Below the pieces are notes generated by a model. That model did not search any database and was not told the origin of the DNA. It was given only the letters and a program-made list of their open reading frames with translations. Position numbers and translations under genes: made by a program. A stretch of DNA of 64,000 bases from Pseudomonas sp. FP2196 (GTDB lineage Bacteria; Pseudomonadota; Gammaproteobacteria; Pseudomonadales; Pseudomonadaceae). Shown one piece after another: positions 42,827 to 50,635 of this stretch (the first letter of the stretch is position 1; every line of letters starts with the position of its first letter). The DNA lies in assembly GCF_030687715.1 (NCBI RefSeq), contig NZ_CP117445.1:1608501-1672500 (forward strand), read 5' to 3'.

Positions 42827-44206
42827 TTAGATCGCGCTGGCGACCGTCGCAGGGCGACGTGACGCCAGACTGACCACCACGAAACTCACCAGACCCACCG
42901 CCAGGCTGTAGTAGATCGGCGTGTTGGCGTCCAGACCGTCCTTGAACATGAACACCAGCGCCGTGGCGAAACCCAGGCCCATGCTGGCGATAGCGCCGGC
43001 GGTGGTTGCACGTTTCCAGAAGATCGCACCCATCAGCGGGATCAGCATGCCCCCCACCAACAGGTTGTACGCCAGGGTCAGGGCGCTGATCACGTCGTTC
43101 ACCACCAGCGCGATGCCCAGCACGACGATGCCGGTCAGCAGGGTGAACAGGCGGTTAACGCCCAGACTCGACTGTTTTCCGCCGCGCAGTTTCGGCAGCA
43201 GGTCTTCGGTCAGCGTAGTGGCAGCGGCGAGCAGGCCAGCGCTGGCGGTGGACATCATCGCGGCCAGAGCTGCGGCGATCACCAGACCACGGATACCGTC
43301 CGGCAGCGACAGTTTGACGATGGCGGCGAAAGCGTTGTTGACGTTGTCCAGATCCGGGATCAGTACGTGAGCGGCCATGCCGATCAGCGCACAGGCCAGA
43401 CCGTAGAGGATGCAGTAGATGCCCGCGATGCTGCCGGCGTACTGGGCGACTTTGGCGGTCTTGACGGTGAACACCCGTTGCCAGATGTCTTGACCGATCA
43501 GGATGCCAAAGAAGTAGATCATGAAGTAGGTGATGATCGTGTCCCAGCCGATGGTGGTGAAGCTGAATGCAGTAGCAGGCAGTTTCAGCACCAGCTCATC
43601 CCAACCGCCAACGCGGTACAGGCAGATCGGCAACAGGATGAACATCAGGCCAACGGTCTTGATGATGAACTGGACGATGTCGGTCAGGGTCAGCGACCAC
43701 ATGCCGCCGATGGCCGAATACACCACTACGACGCCACCGCCGAGCAGTACCGAGATCCAGAACGGCAGACCGAACAGCACTTGCAGCACGGTGCCGATGG
43801 CCAGGATCGAAGTCACCCCGATCATCAACGCGTAAGCCAGCATGATCGCCGCACTCGCCGAGCGGGCCATCGGGTTGTAGCGTTTTTCCAGGACCTGAGT
43901 AACGGTGTAGATCTTCAGTTTCAGCAGCGGTTTGGCGAGGAACAGGTTCAGCGCAACGATGCCGCAACCGAGTGCCGCGCACAGCCAGAAACCGGAGATG
44001 CCGTGCACGTAGCCCAGACGCACCGTGCCGACGGTGGACGCACCACCCAGCACGGTTGCGGCCATGGTGCCCATGTACAGGCTCGGGCCGAGGTTGCGAC
44101 CGGCGACCAGAAAGTCTTCGTTGGTCTTGGCTTTGCGCATGCCGAAGTAGCCGAGCAAAAGCATGCCGGCGGCGTAGATGAGGACGACGAATAAATCCAA
44201 AGCCAT
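42827..44206 (-). CDS. Sodium/solute symporter (SSS family), PA1418-like
   Basis: 459-residue membrane protein with about thirteen hydrophobic segments and SSS-family motifs (FLVAGRNLGPSLYMGTMAAT and GGMWSLTLTDIVQFIIKTVG). In P. aeruginosa the corresponding gene lies with the guanidinobutyrase genes, so uptake of guanidino or related compounds is plausible. ATG 44206 has GGAGA about ten bases upstream. Confidence 0.88.
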   Translation of the reverse strand: MALDLFVVLIYAAGMLLLGYFGMRKAKTNEDFLVAGRNLGPSLYMGTMAATVLGGASTVGTVRLGYVHGISGFWLCAALGCGIVALNLFLAKPLLKLKIYTVTQVLEKRYNPMARSASAAIMLAYALMIGVTSILAIGTVLQVLFGLPFWISVLLGGGVVVVYSAIGGMWSLTLTDIVQFIIKTVGLMFILLPICLYRVGGWDELVLKLPATAFSFTTIGWDTIITYFMIYFFGILIGQDIWQRVFTVKTAKVAQYAGSIAGIYCILYGLACALIGMAAHVLIPDLDNVNNAFAAIVKLSLPDGIRGLVIAAALAAMMSTASAGLLAAATTLTEDLLPKLRGGKQSSLGVNRLFTLLTGIVVLGIALVVNDVISALTLAYNLLVGGMLIPLMGAIFWKRATTAGAIASMGLGFATALVFMFKDGLDANTPIYYSLAVGLVSFVVVSLASRRPATVASAI

Positions 44207-44270
44207 GATGGCGTGTCTCCGATTGTCTTTTTTATGGTGAAACAAATTTGGTTCTGTGCGGCTGCCCTTT

Positions 44271-44375
44271 GCGGGAGCGAGCCTGCTCCGGGCGGCGATC
44301 CGACGAAGGCGTCAGCACATTCCACAAAGACGTGACTGACAGATTGCTTTCGCGAGCAGGCTCGCTCCCACAGGG
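44271..44375. repeat. REP doublet (GGGAGCGAGCCTGCTC type)
   Basis: GCGGGAGCGAGCCTGCTCC and its inverted copy GAGCAGGCTCGCTCCC flank a spacer containing GGCGATCCGACGAAGGCGTC. A copy of this spacer recurs at 63576. Confidence 0.85.
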
Positions 44376-44387
44376 TTTTGGGGTTAA

Positions 44388-45890
44388 TCAGGCGGCCTGG
44401 CTCAGTTCAGGTTTTTCTTCGGCTTGGCTGCGAGCATCCTTCGGACCGAACACTTCGCGCGGTTCCGGGAACAGGCTCAGCAGCGTCAGATACACCACCG
44501 AAGCCAGACCCAACGTCACCGGCAAGCTGACGTCGATCCCGCCCGCCAGCTCGCCCAGCGGGCCAACAAACTGTCCCGGCAAGTTGACGAAGCAAAGGCC
44601 GACCGCCGCGCTCGGGATCCACGCGCCCAGACCACGCCAGTTCCAGCCATGGCTGAACCAATAGCGTCCGCCCTGTTCGCCGCGAGTGAACACTTGCAGA
44701 TCATCCGGGCAGTAGAAGCCGCGGCGCACGAGCAGGCCGATGATCATGATCACCATCCATGGGGTGGTGCAGGTGATGATCAGCACGGCGAAGGTCGACA
44801 CGCTCTGCACCAGATTCGCCGCAAAGCGCCCGATGAAGATGAAGGCAATCGACAGCACGCCGATCAGCAGCGTCGCTTTCACGCGTGACAGCACGCGAGG
44901 GAACACGCTGGACATGTCCAGCCCGGTGCCATACAGCGAGGTGGTGCCGGTGGACATGCCGCCGATCACCGCAATCAGGCACACCGGCAGGAAGAACCAG
45001 CTCGGCGACACCGCCAGCAAGCCGCCCACATAGTTGTTGGCCGCGATGTAGTCCGGCGCCTTGATCGCGACGATGGTCGCGGTGGTCAGGCCGAACAGGA
45101 ACGGGATGAACGTGGCGATCTGCGACAGCACCACAGCGGCCATGATCCGCTGCTTGGAGGTTTCACGCGGGATGTAGCGCGACCAGTCGCCGAGGAACGC
45201 ACCGAAGGAAATCGGGTTGCTCATGGCCACCAGCGCCGCGCCGATGAAGGCTGCCCAGAAACCCGGCTGACCGAGGTTCACGGTGCCGGCGTAGTTCACG
45301 TCGAAAGGACCGGCGAAGGCAAAGATGCCCAGCAGGAACAACAGGCTGGCGCTCCACACCGCGATCTTGTTCACCCACAGCAAAAAGCGGAAGCCGTAGA
45401 TGCACACGGTCAGCACCAGAATCGCGAACAGACCGTAGGCCAGGCCCAGGGTCAGGTCGGTTTCCGGCAGGCCGATCAGGCGTTTCGCACCACCGATCAA
45501 CGCATCCCCCGAACTCCACACCGAGAGCGAGAAGAAGGCGATGGCGGTCAACAGCGACAGGAACGAACCGACGATCCGCCCGTGCACGCCGAAATGCGCA
45601 CCGGACGACACGGCATTGTTGGTGCCGTTGAGCGGGCCGAACAGGCCCATCGGTGCAAGGATCAGCGAGCCGAGCAGCACGCCCGACACAATCGCCCAGA
45701 CGCCGGCCTGAAACGACAGACCGAACAGCACCGGGAAACTGCCGAGCACGGCGGTGGCAAAGGTATTGGAACCACCGAAGATCATCCGGAACAAATCCGT
45801 CGGGCCTGCGGTGCGTTCGTTGTCCGGGATCTGTTCGACCCCGTGGGTTTCAATCTGCGTAAGGCTTTGGTCGTTGTTGTTGTTATTCAT
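44388..45890 (-). CDS. NCS1-family cytosine/purine-type permease, PA1419-like
   Basis: 500-residue inner-membrane transporter of the nucleobase:cation symporter-1 family, with about twelve hydrophobic segments (FRMIFGGSNTFATAVLGSFPV, then NPISFGAFLGDWSRYIP). An Asn-rich N-terminus (MNNNNNDQ) precedes it. In the same order as PA1419 beside guanidinobutyrase. The substrate is not certain; a guanidino acid or allantoin-like compound is possible. Confidence 0.88.
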   Translation of the reverse strand: MNNNNNDQSLTQIETHGVEQIPDNERTAGPTDLFRMIFGGSNTFATAVLGSFPVLFGLSFQAGVWAIVSGVLLGSLILAPMGLFGPLNGTNNAVSSGAHFGVHGRIVGSFLSLLTAIAFFSLSVWSSGDALIGGAKRLIGLPETDLTLGLAYGLFAILVLTVCIYGFRFLLWVNKIAVWSASLLFLLGIFAFAGPFDVNYAGTVNLGQPGFWAAFIGAALVAMSNPISFGAFLGDWSRYIPRETSKQRIMAAVVLSQIATFIPFLFGLTTATIVAIKAPDYIAANNYVGGLLAVSPSWFFLPVCLIAVIGGMSTGTTSLYGTGLDMSSVFPRVLSRVKATLLIGVLSIAFIFIGRFAANLVQSVSTFAVLIITCTTPWMVIMIIGLLVRRGFYCPDDLQVFTRGEQGGRYWFSHGWNWRGLGAWIPSAAVGLCFVNLPGQFVGPLGELAGGIDVSLPVTLGLASVVYLTLLSLFPEPREVFGPKDARSQAEEKPELSQAA

Positions 45891-45946
45891 GATCTGCTCC
45901 GATCATAAAGGCGCGCTTCATCGTGCGTGAGGCGTCACCTGTTTGG

Positions 45947-46369
45947 CTAAGGGGATGGCAGCCCTTCCGGCATTGCGGACAAATGTTCGTGGCAGGCCAG
46001 CCAATGGCCTTGTTGTTCTAGGCTCGACGCTTGTTTCTTGAAAACAATCGTCTCGCGCTCCTGGCTGAAGTGTTGCTCCCCTTGCATGCGCAGCTCGGTG
46101 GCCACGTCATGGATGAAAATCGCCACGTCACCTTGCAGGCTGACAAAGGCGTTGCTCGAGGTGCAGGAAAGCACCTCGAAGCCGTCCTCGGCGCGCCAGT
46201 TGTCCCACAACGCCTGATAGGCATCGCGCGACAGCAGCGGCTGGTCGAGGGTGTAGAACACGAAGCTGGCATCGGCGCTGAACGCGCCGAAGTAGGCTTC
46301 GCGATCGTTACGGGCGAAGGCGGACACCAGATCGGCGGCCGCTTTCAGAACCTGATCACGTTCGTTCAT
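45947..46369 (-). CDS. NTF2-like (SnoaL/DUF4440-type) protein, PA1420-like
   Basis: 140-residue protein of the cone-shaped NTF2 fold (NERDQVLKAAADLVSAFARNDREAYFGAFSADASFVFYTLDQPL, shortened here in description to its first part). It starts ten bases after the gbuA stop codon, so it belongs to that operon. Role unknown; members bind small ligands or are minor enzymes. ATG 46369 has GAGGG eight bases upstream. Confidence 0.82.
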   Translation of the reverse strand: MNERDQVLKAAADLVSAFARNDREAYFGAFSADASFVFYTLDQPLLSRDAYQALWDNWRAEDGFEVLSCTSSNAFVSLQGDVAIFIHDVATELRMQGEQHFSQERETIVFKKQASSLEQQGHWLACHEHLSAMPEGLPSP

Positions 46370-46379
46370 GACCCAACCC

Positions 46380-47330
46380 TCAGCGGTGAACCACGCCTGG
46401 CAGTACGCAGAGCATTTCGTACAGCAGGTTGGCGGCCAGCAGCGAGGTGTTGCCGGTGGTGTCATAAGCGGGCGAGACTTCTACCAGATCGCAACCGATC
46501 AGGTCGAGGCCCTGGCAGCCACGCACGATCTCAATCGCCTGAATGGTCGTCAGACCACCGATTTCCGGGGTGCCGGTGCCAGGCGCCCAGGCCGGGTCGA
46601 TGCCGTCGATGTCGAAACTCAGGTACACCGGGCCGCCGCCGACTTTCTCGCGCACTTCGGCCATCAGCGGGGCCAGCGACTTGTGCCAGCACTCTTCGGC
46701 CTGCACCACGCGGAAGCCCTGATCGCGGCTCCAGTTGAAGTCGTCAGCGGTGTAGCCCTGCGCACGCAGACCGATCTGCACCACGCGGTCACAGTCCAGC
46801 AGGCCTTCTTCGACAGCGCGACGGAAGGTCGTGCCGTGGGCGATTTTCTCGCCAAACATGTGATCGTTGACGTCAGCGTGGGCGTCGATGTGTACCAGAC
46901 CGACCTTGCCATGCTTTTTATGGATGGCGCGCAGGATCGGCAGGGTGATGGTGTGGTCGCCACCCAGGGTCATCGGGATGACGTTGTGCTCGAGGATGTT
47001 GTCGTAGGCTTCTTCGATGATGCGCACGGCGTCGAGCAGGTTGAAGGTGTTGATCGCCACGTCACCGATGTCGGCAACCGACAGCGAGTCGAACGGCGCC
47101 GCGCCGGTGGCCATGTTGTACGGGCGGATCATCACCGATTCGGCGCGGATGTCGCGTGGCCCGAAGCGGGTGCCGGGGCGCAGCGAAGTACCGATGTCCA
47201 GTGGCACGCCAACGAAGGCAGCGTCCAGACCGGCAGCGGTCGGTACATGGGGGAGTCGGAGCATGGTGGCGATGCCGCCGAAGCGCGGCATTTCGTTGCC
47301 GCCCAGTGGTTGGTGAAGAATCTTGTCCAC
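46380..47330 (-). CDS. gbuA: Guanidinobutyrase GbuA
   Basis: 316-residue ureohydrolase that splits 4-guanidinobutyrate to 4-aminobutyrate and urea in arginine catabolism. The manganese ligands are His126 (GGDHT), Asp149, His151 and Asp153 (DAHAD) and Asp240 and Asp242 (SFDIDGIDP). The MDKILHQPLGGNEMPRFGG start resembles GbuA of P. aeruginosa. It is divergent from GbuR and followed by the PA1420-, PA1419- and PA1418-like genes. GbuR induction is expected. Confidence 0.95.
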   Translation of the reverse strand: MDKILHQPLGGNEMPRFGGIATMLRLPHVPTAAGLDAAFVGVPLDIGTSLRPGTRFGPRDIRAESVMIRPYNMATGAAPFDSLSVADIGDVAINTFNLLDAVRIIEEAYDNILEHNVIPMTLGGDHTITLPILRAIHKKHGKVGLVHIDAHADVNDHMFGEKIAHGTTFRRAVEEGLLDCDRVVQIGLRAQGYTADDFNWSRDQGFRVVQAEECWHKSLAPLMAEVREKVGGGPVYLSFDIDGIDPAWAPGTGTPEIGGLTTIQAIEIVRGCQGLDLIGCDLVEVSPAYDTTGNTSLLAANLLYEMLCVLPGVVHR

Positions 47331-47454
47331 GGGAAAGGCCTCATCGTCTTTGTTTTATTTATGTCGGCGCACCGTTCAGCAAAGGGGCCGGGCGCCGCTG
47401 TGGGGCCGATGATGCGAAATGTAGTCAGGCGGAAGAATCGCTACGGGCAAATAC

Positions 47455-47478
47455 TTAGTTCAGATTTTTCTAAACTAA
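47455..47478. promoter_or_regulatory. Candidate GbuR operator in the gbuA-gbuR gap
   Basis: TTAGTT and AACTAA form a perfect 6-bp inverted repeat with 12 bases between, in an A+T-rich region. This is typical of a LysR-type box. It lies about 125 bases upstream of gbuA and 147 bases before gbuR. Confidence 0.55.
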
Positions 47479-47515
47479 TGCCGAGGCCCGGGATAGACTC
47501 GTTGCCATCGATGAA

Positions 47516-47600
47516 CCCCCTGTAGGAGCTGCCGAAGGCTGCGATCTTTTGATCTTTTTCAAGATCAGGATCAAAAGATCGCAGCCTTCGGCAGCTCCTC
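47516..47600. repeat. REP doublet (GTAGGAGCTGCCGAAGG type) in the gbuR leader
   Basis: Left arm CCCCCTGTAGGAGCTGCCG from 47516 and its inverse ending at 47600. It lies between the candidate GbuR box and the gbuR start at 47625. Confidence 0.88.
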
Positions 47601-47624
47601 CATTGGATGATGTGTGGACTTCTT

Positions 47625-48518
47625 ATGGCCAACGCTTTACCCGACCTGAAACTATTGCGCATCTTCGTCAGCGTCGTACGTCATCAGGGTTTCGCCAACG
47701 CGCAACAGGAACTCAACCTGTCGACTTCGGCGATCAGCACCTACATGAGCCAGCTCGAAGCCGCGCTCGGTCTGGTGCTGTGTCATCGCGGCCGTGGCGG
47801 GTTCAGCCTGACCAGCAAGGGGGAGTTGTTCCATCAGGAAACCCTGCGCCTATTGGCCGAACTCGAAGGCTTCGAGCAATACGCCGCCGCGCTCAAAGGC
47901 GAACTGCGCGGCACGCTCAACCTCGGGGTGATCGACTCGACCGTCAGCGACAAGGCCTTGCCGTTCGCCGAAGCCATCGGCGCCTATAGCCAGGAACACC
48001 CGGCGGTGCATTTGCATTTGTCGGTGATGAGCCCGTACGAACTGCAACTCGGTGTGCAAGACAACCGTCTCGACCTGGCCATCGGTGCGTTTTCCACGCG
48101 CATGAGCGGTCTGGTCTATATGCCTCTGTACCGCGAGCAGCACTGGCTCTATTGCAGCAGCCGTCACCCGTTGTTCAACGAGCGGCGCATTCCCGAACAA
48201 GTCATCACCCAGCAGCGCATGGTCGGGCGCGGTTATTGGAGTCAGGCGGAACTCGCCCGCCACGGTTTCAAGCACAGCGCCGCGACCGTGGAAAGTATGG
48301 AAGCGCAGCTGATTCTGGTGCTGTCCGGCGCCTACATCGGTTATTTGCCGGAACACTACGCGCAAGCCTGGGCCGACAAGGGGGATCTGCGCGTGCTGTT
48401 GCCGGCGACCTTCGGTTATCAGGCGCCGTTCTCGATGATCATGCGCCGGGGCCGTAGCCGTGAGCCGCTGATCCAGACGTTCCGCGATTTGCTCAAAGCC
48501 CAGCTCAATCAGGCCTAA
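47625..48518 (+). CDS. gbuR: LysR regulator GbuR
   Basis: 297-residue LysR-type activator, the regulator of the guanidinobutyrase gene in P. aeruginosa. It has an N-terminal helix-turn-helix (LPDLKLLRIFVSVVRHQGFA, then LSTSAISTYMSQLEAALGL) and a C-terminal effector domain. The start ATG 47625 (MANALPDL) is preferred over 47607. It is divergent from gbuA. Confidence 0.9.
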   Translation: MANALPDLKLLRIFVSVVRHQGFANAQQELNLSTSAISTYMSQLEAALGLVLCHRGRGGFSLTSKGELFHQETLRLLAELEGFEQYAAALKGELRGTLNLGVIDSTVSDKALPFAEAIGAYSQEHPAVHLHLSVMSPYELQLGVQDNRLDLAIGAFSTRMSGLVYMPLYREQHWLYCSSRHPLFNERRIPEQVITQQRMVGRGYWSQAELARHGFKHSAATVESMEAQLILVLSGAYIGYLPEHYAQAWADKGDLRVLLPATFGYQAPFSMIMRRGRSREPLIQTFRDLLKAQLNQA

Positions 48519-48523
48519 GAATA

Positions 48524-49120
48524 ATGTCCAGACCCCAATGCCCGCGCTGCCTGCGCCCACAAACCCATTGCCTGTGCGCGCTGATCCCCAGTCTCGACAG
48601 CCGCACCCGGGTGTTGCTGTTGCAGCATCCAAGTGAGGTCAGTCATGCACTCAATACCGCGCGGCTGGCGGCGCTCGGTTTGACCAATGCCGAACTGATC
48701 GTCGGTGAGGTGTTCGAGGATTTGCCGACGCTGTTGAACCGGCCGGGGTATCAGGCGCGTTTGCTGTTTCCCGCCGACGATGCGCAGCCGATGCAGGCCT
48801 ACGGCGAGTCTGAGCAACCGCTGTTGCTGGTGGTGCCGGACGGCACCTGGCGCAAGGCGCGCAAGATGCTGCACCTCAATCCGCTGTTGGCGGCGTTGCC
48901 ACGGGTGACGCTGGCCGAGGGTGGCGTGTCGCGGTATCGGTTGCGCAAGGCGCCGGGGCCGGGGGCGCTGTCGACGGTTGAGGCGATTGTGCAGGCGTTG
49001 CAGACGCTTGAGCCGTCGGCGTCATTCGAGCCGTTGCTCAAACCGTTCGAGGCGTTGATCGAGGGGCAGATTGCGGCGATGGGTGCAGAGACGTTTCAGC
49101 GTAATCATGCTGAAAAATAG
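48524..49120 (+). CDS. DTW-domain tRNA-uridine aminocarboxypropyltransferase
   Basis: 198-residue protein of the DTW (TapT/TuaA-like) family, which adds the aminocarboxypropyl group from SAM to tRNA uridine. An N-terminal cysteine cluster (Cys6, Cys9, Cys16, Cys18; CPRC and CLC) and the DGTW motif in VVPDGTWRKARKML are present. It starts five bases after gbuR, so it may be co-transcribed with it. Confidence 0.9.
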   Translation: MSRPQCPRCLRPQTHCLCALIPSLDSRTRVLLLQHPSEVSHALNTARLAALGLTNAELIVGEVFEDLPTLLNRPGYQARLLFPADDAQPMQAYGESEQPLLLVVPDGTWRKARKMLHLNPLLAALPRVTLAEGGVSRYRLRKAPGPGALSTVEAIVQALQTLEPSASFEPLLKPFEALIEGQIAAMGAETFQRNHAEK

Positions 49121-49140
49121 TCGGTGTTCTTTCTGGCCTC

Positions 49141-49229
49141 ATCGCTGGCAAGCCAGCTCCCACAGGTTCAGAGGTGTTCACAGGTTTTGTGGTCGACACG
49201 GACACTGTGGGAGCTGGCTTGCCAGCGAT
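49141..49229. repeat. REP doublet (CGCTGGCAAGCCAGCTCCC type)
   Basis: ATCGCTGGCAAGCCAGCTCC from 49141 and its reverse complement ending at 49229. It lies between the convergent DTW gene and the secretion adaptor gene. Confidence 0.88.
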
Positions 49230-49264
49230 GGGGCCAGTCAATTCACCACAAAATCCGGATATCT

Positions 49265-50626
49265 CTAGCGTTCGCGCATCGCCTCTGTCCGGGCTTTCAG
49301 CACGGGTTTGAGCAAGTAATCCAGCACACTTTTCTCCCCGGTAATGATGTCCACCGTCGCCACCATCCCCGGAATGATCAGCAACGGTTTTGCATCCCCG
49401 CCCAAGTGGTTTTTATCGGTGCGTACCTGAATCAGGTAAAAGCTGTTGCCCTTGTCATCGGTAATCGTGTCGGCACCGATCAACTCAAGCTTGGCGCTCA
49501 ACCCGCCGTAGATCGTGTAGTCGTACGCACTGAACTTGACCATGGCTTTCTGGCCCGGATGCAGGAATGCCACGTCCTGCGGACGCACCTTGGCTTCGAT
49601 CAGCAGGTTGTCTTCCAGCGGCACGATTTCGACCATGTCGCTACCCGGCTGGACCACGCCGCCGATGGTGTTGACCTTCATTTGCTTGATCACCCCGCGG
49701 ACTGGCGAAGTCACGGTGGTGCGGCTGACGCGGTCGTCGATGGCGATGCTCGACGCGGTGATTTTCGACAGGTCGGTGCGTTTCTCGTTCAGCTCCTTGG
49801 CGGCCTCGGAGCGGAAGGTCTGCTCCGACTCGTCGATCTTGCTGCGGATCTCGGCAATCGCCGATTCAGCCCGGGGAATCGCCAGTGTGGTCGCATTCAG
49901 CGAACCACGGATTTCCACCGCACTGCGCTTGAGCCGCAGGATTTCCACCGGCGACACCGCGCCGGTTTTCACCAGTGGTTCGGACATGTTCATCTCTTGT
50001 TGCAACAGCGCCAGGCTTGAGCTGAACTGGCCCTGCTTGGAGCGAAACTCAGCCAGTTCCTGAGTCTTCTGCCGCAGCTGTTCGCTGAGGGTGCGTTGTT
50101 CGCTGGCCAGCCGCCGTTGGCGTTGTTCGTACAGCGAGCGTTCGTCTTCGGCGACTTGCGGTGCCTTGGCGATCACTTCATCGGAGAGCTTGAACGGCCG
50201 GCCTTCAGACTCCGCCGACAAGCGTTCGACCTGCGCGGTCAGCGCATAACGGTCGGCCTCGCTCTCACCCTTGTTCGAGCGAAACCGCGTGTCATCCAGG
50301 CGCAGCAGGGTGTCGCCCTTGTTCACCATCTGCCCTTCGCGGACAAAAAGCTCGGTGACGATCCCGCCCTCAAGGTTCTGGATCACTTGAACCTTGCTCG
50401 ACGGAATCGCCTTGCCTTCGCCCATGGTCACCTCTTCAAGCACCGCGAACTTGGCCCAGACCAGTGCGCTGATCAGCAGGCCCGCCGCCAGCCACACGGT
50501 AATCCGCGACCAGCGCGGCGAATCCTGCAACGAGGCGCCGGCGGTTTCCGGCATGAACTCGGCCTCGGCGCTTTTGCCGAAGCTGTCGAAGTAGCCGCGT
50601 GATTTGCCATCGGATGCAGCAGACAT
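49265..50626 (-). CDS. Type I secretion adaptor (HlyD/LapC family)
   Basis: 453-residue membrane-fusion protein with one N-terminal transmembrane segment (residues 42-60) and a periplasmic region of coiled coils. It carries the lipoyl-like and HlyD signatures (GKAIPSSKVQVIQNLEGGIV, then VREGQMVNKGDTLLRLDD). It links the ABC exporter to the TolC-type channel for the adhesin. It follows the ABC gene by nine bases. Confidence 0.92.
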   Translation of the reverse strand: MSAASDGKSRGYFDSFGKSAEAEFMPETAGASLQDSPRWSRITVWLAAGLLISALVWAKFAVLEEVTMGEGKAIPSSKVQVIQNLEGGIVTELFVREGQMVNKGDTLLRLDDTRFRSNKGESEADRYALTAQVERLSAESEGRPFKLSDEVIAKAPQVAEDERSLYEQRQRRLASEQRTLSEQLRQKTQELAEFRSKQGQFSSSLALLQQEMNMSEPLVKTGAVSPVEILRLKRSAVEIRGSLNATTLAIPRAESAIAEIRSKIDESEQTFRSEAAKELNEKRTDLSKITASSIAIDDRVSRTTVTSPVRGVIKQMKVNTIGGVVQPGSDMVEIVPLEDNLLIEAKVRPQDVAFLHPGQKAMVKFSAYDYTIYGGLSAKLELIGADTITDDKGNSFYLIQVRTDKNHLGGDAKPLLIIPGMVATVDIITGEKSVLDYLLKPVLKARTEAMRER

Positions 50627-50635
50627 GACTTACTC

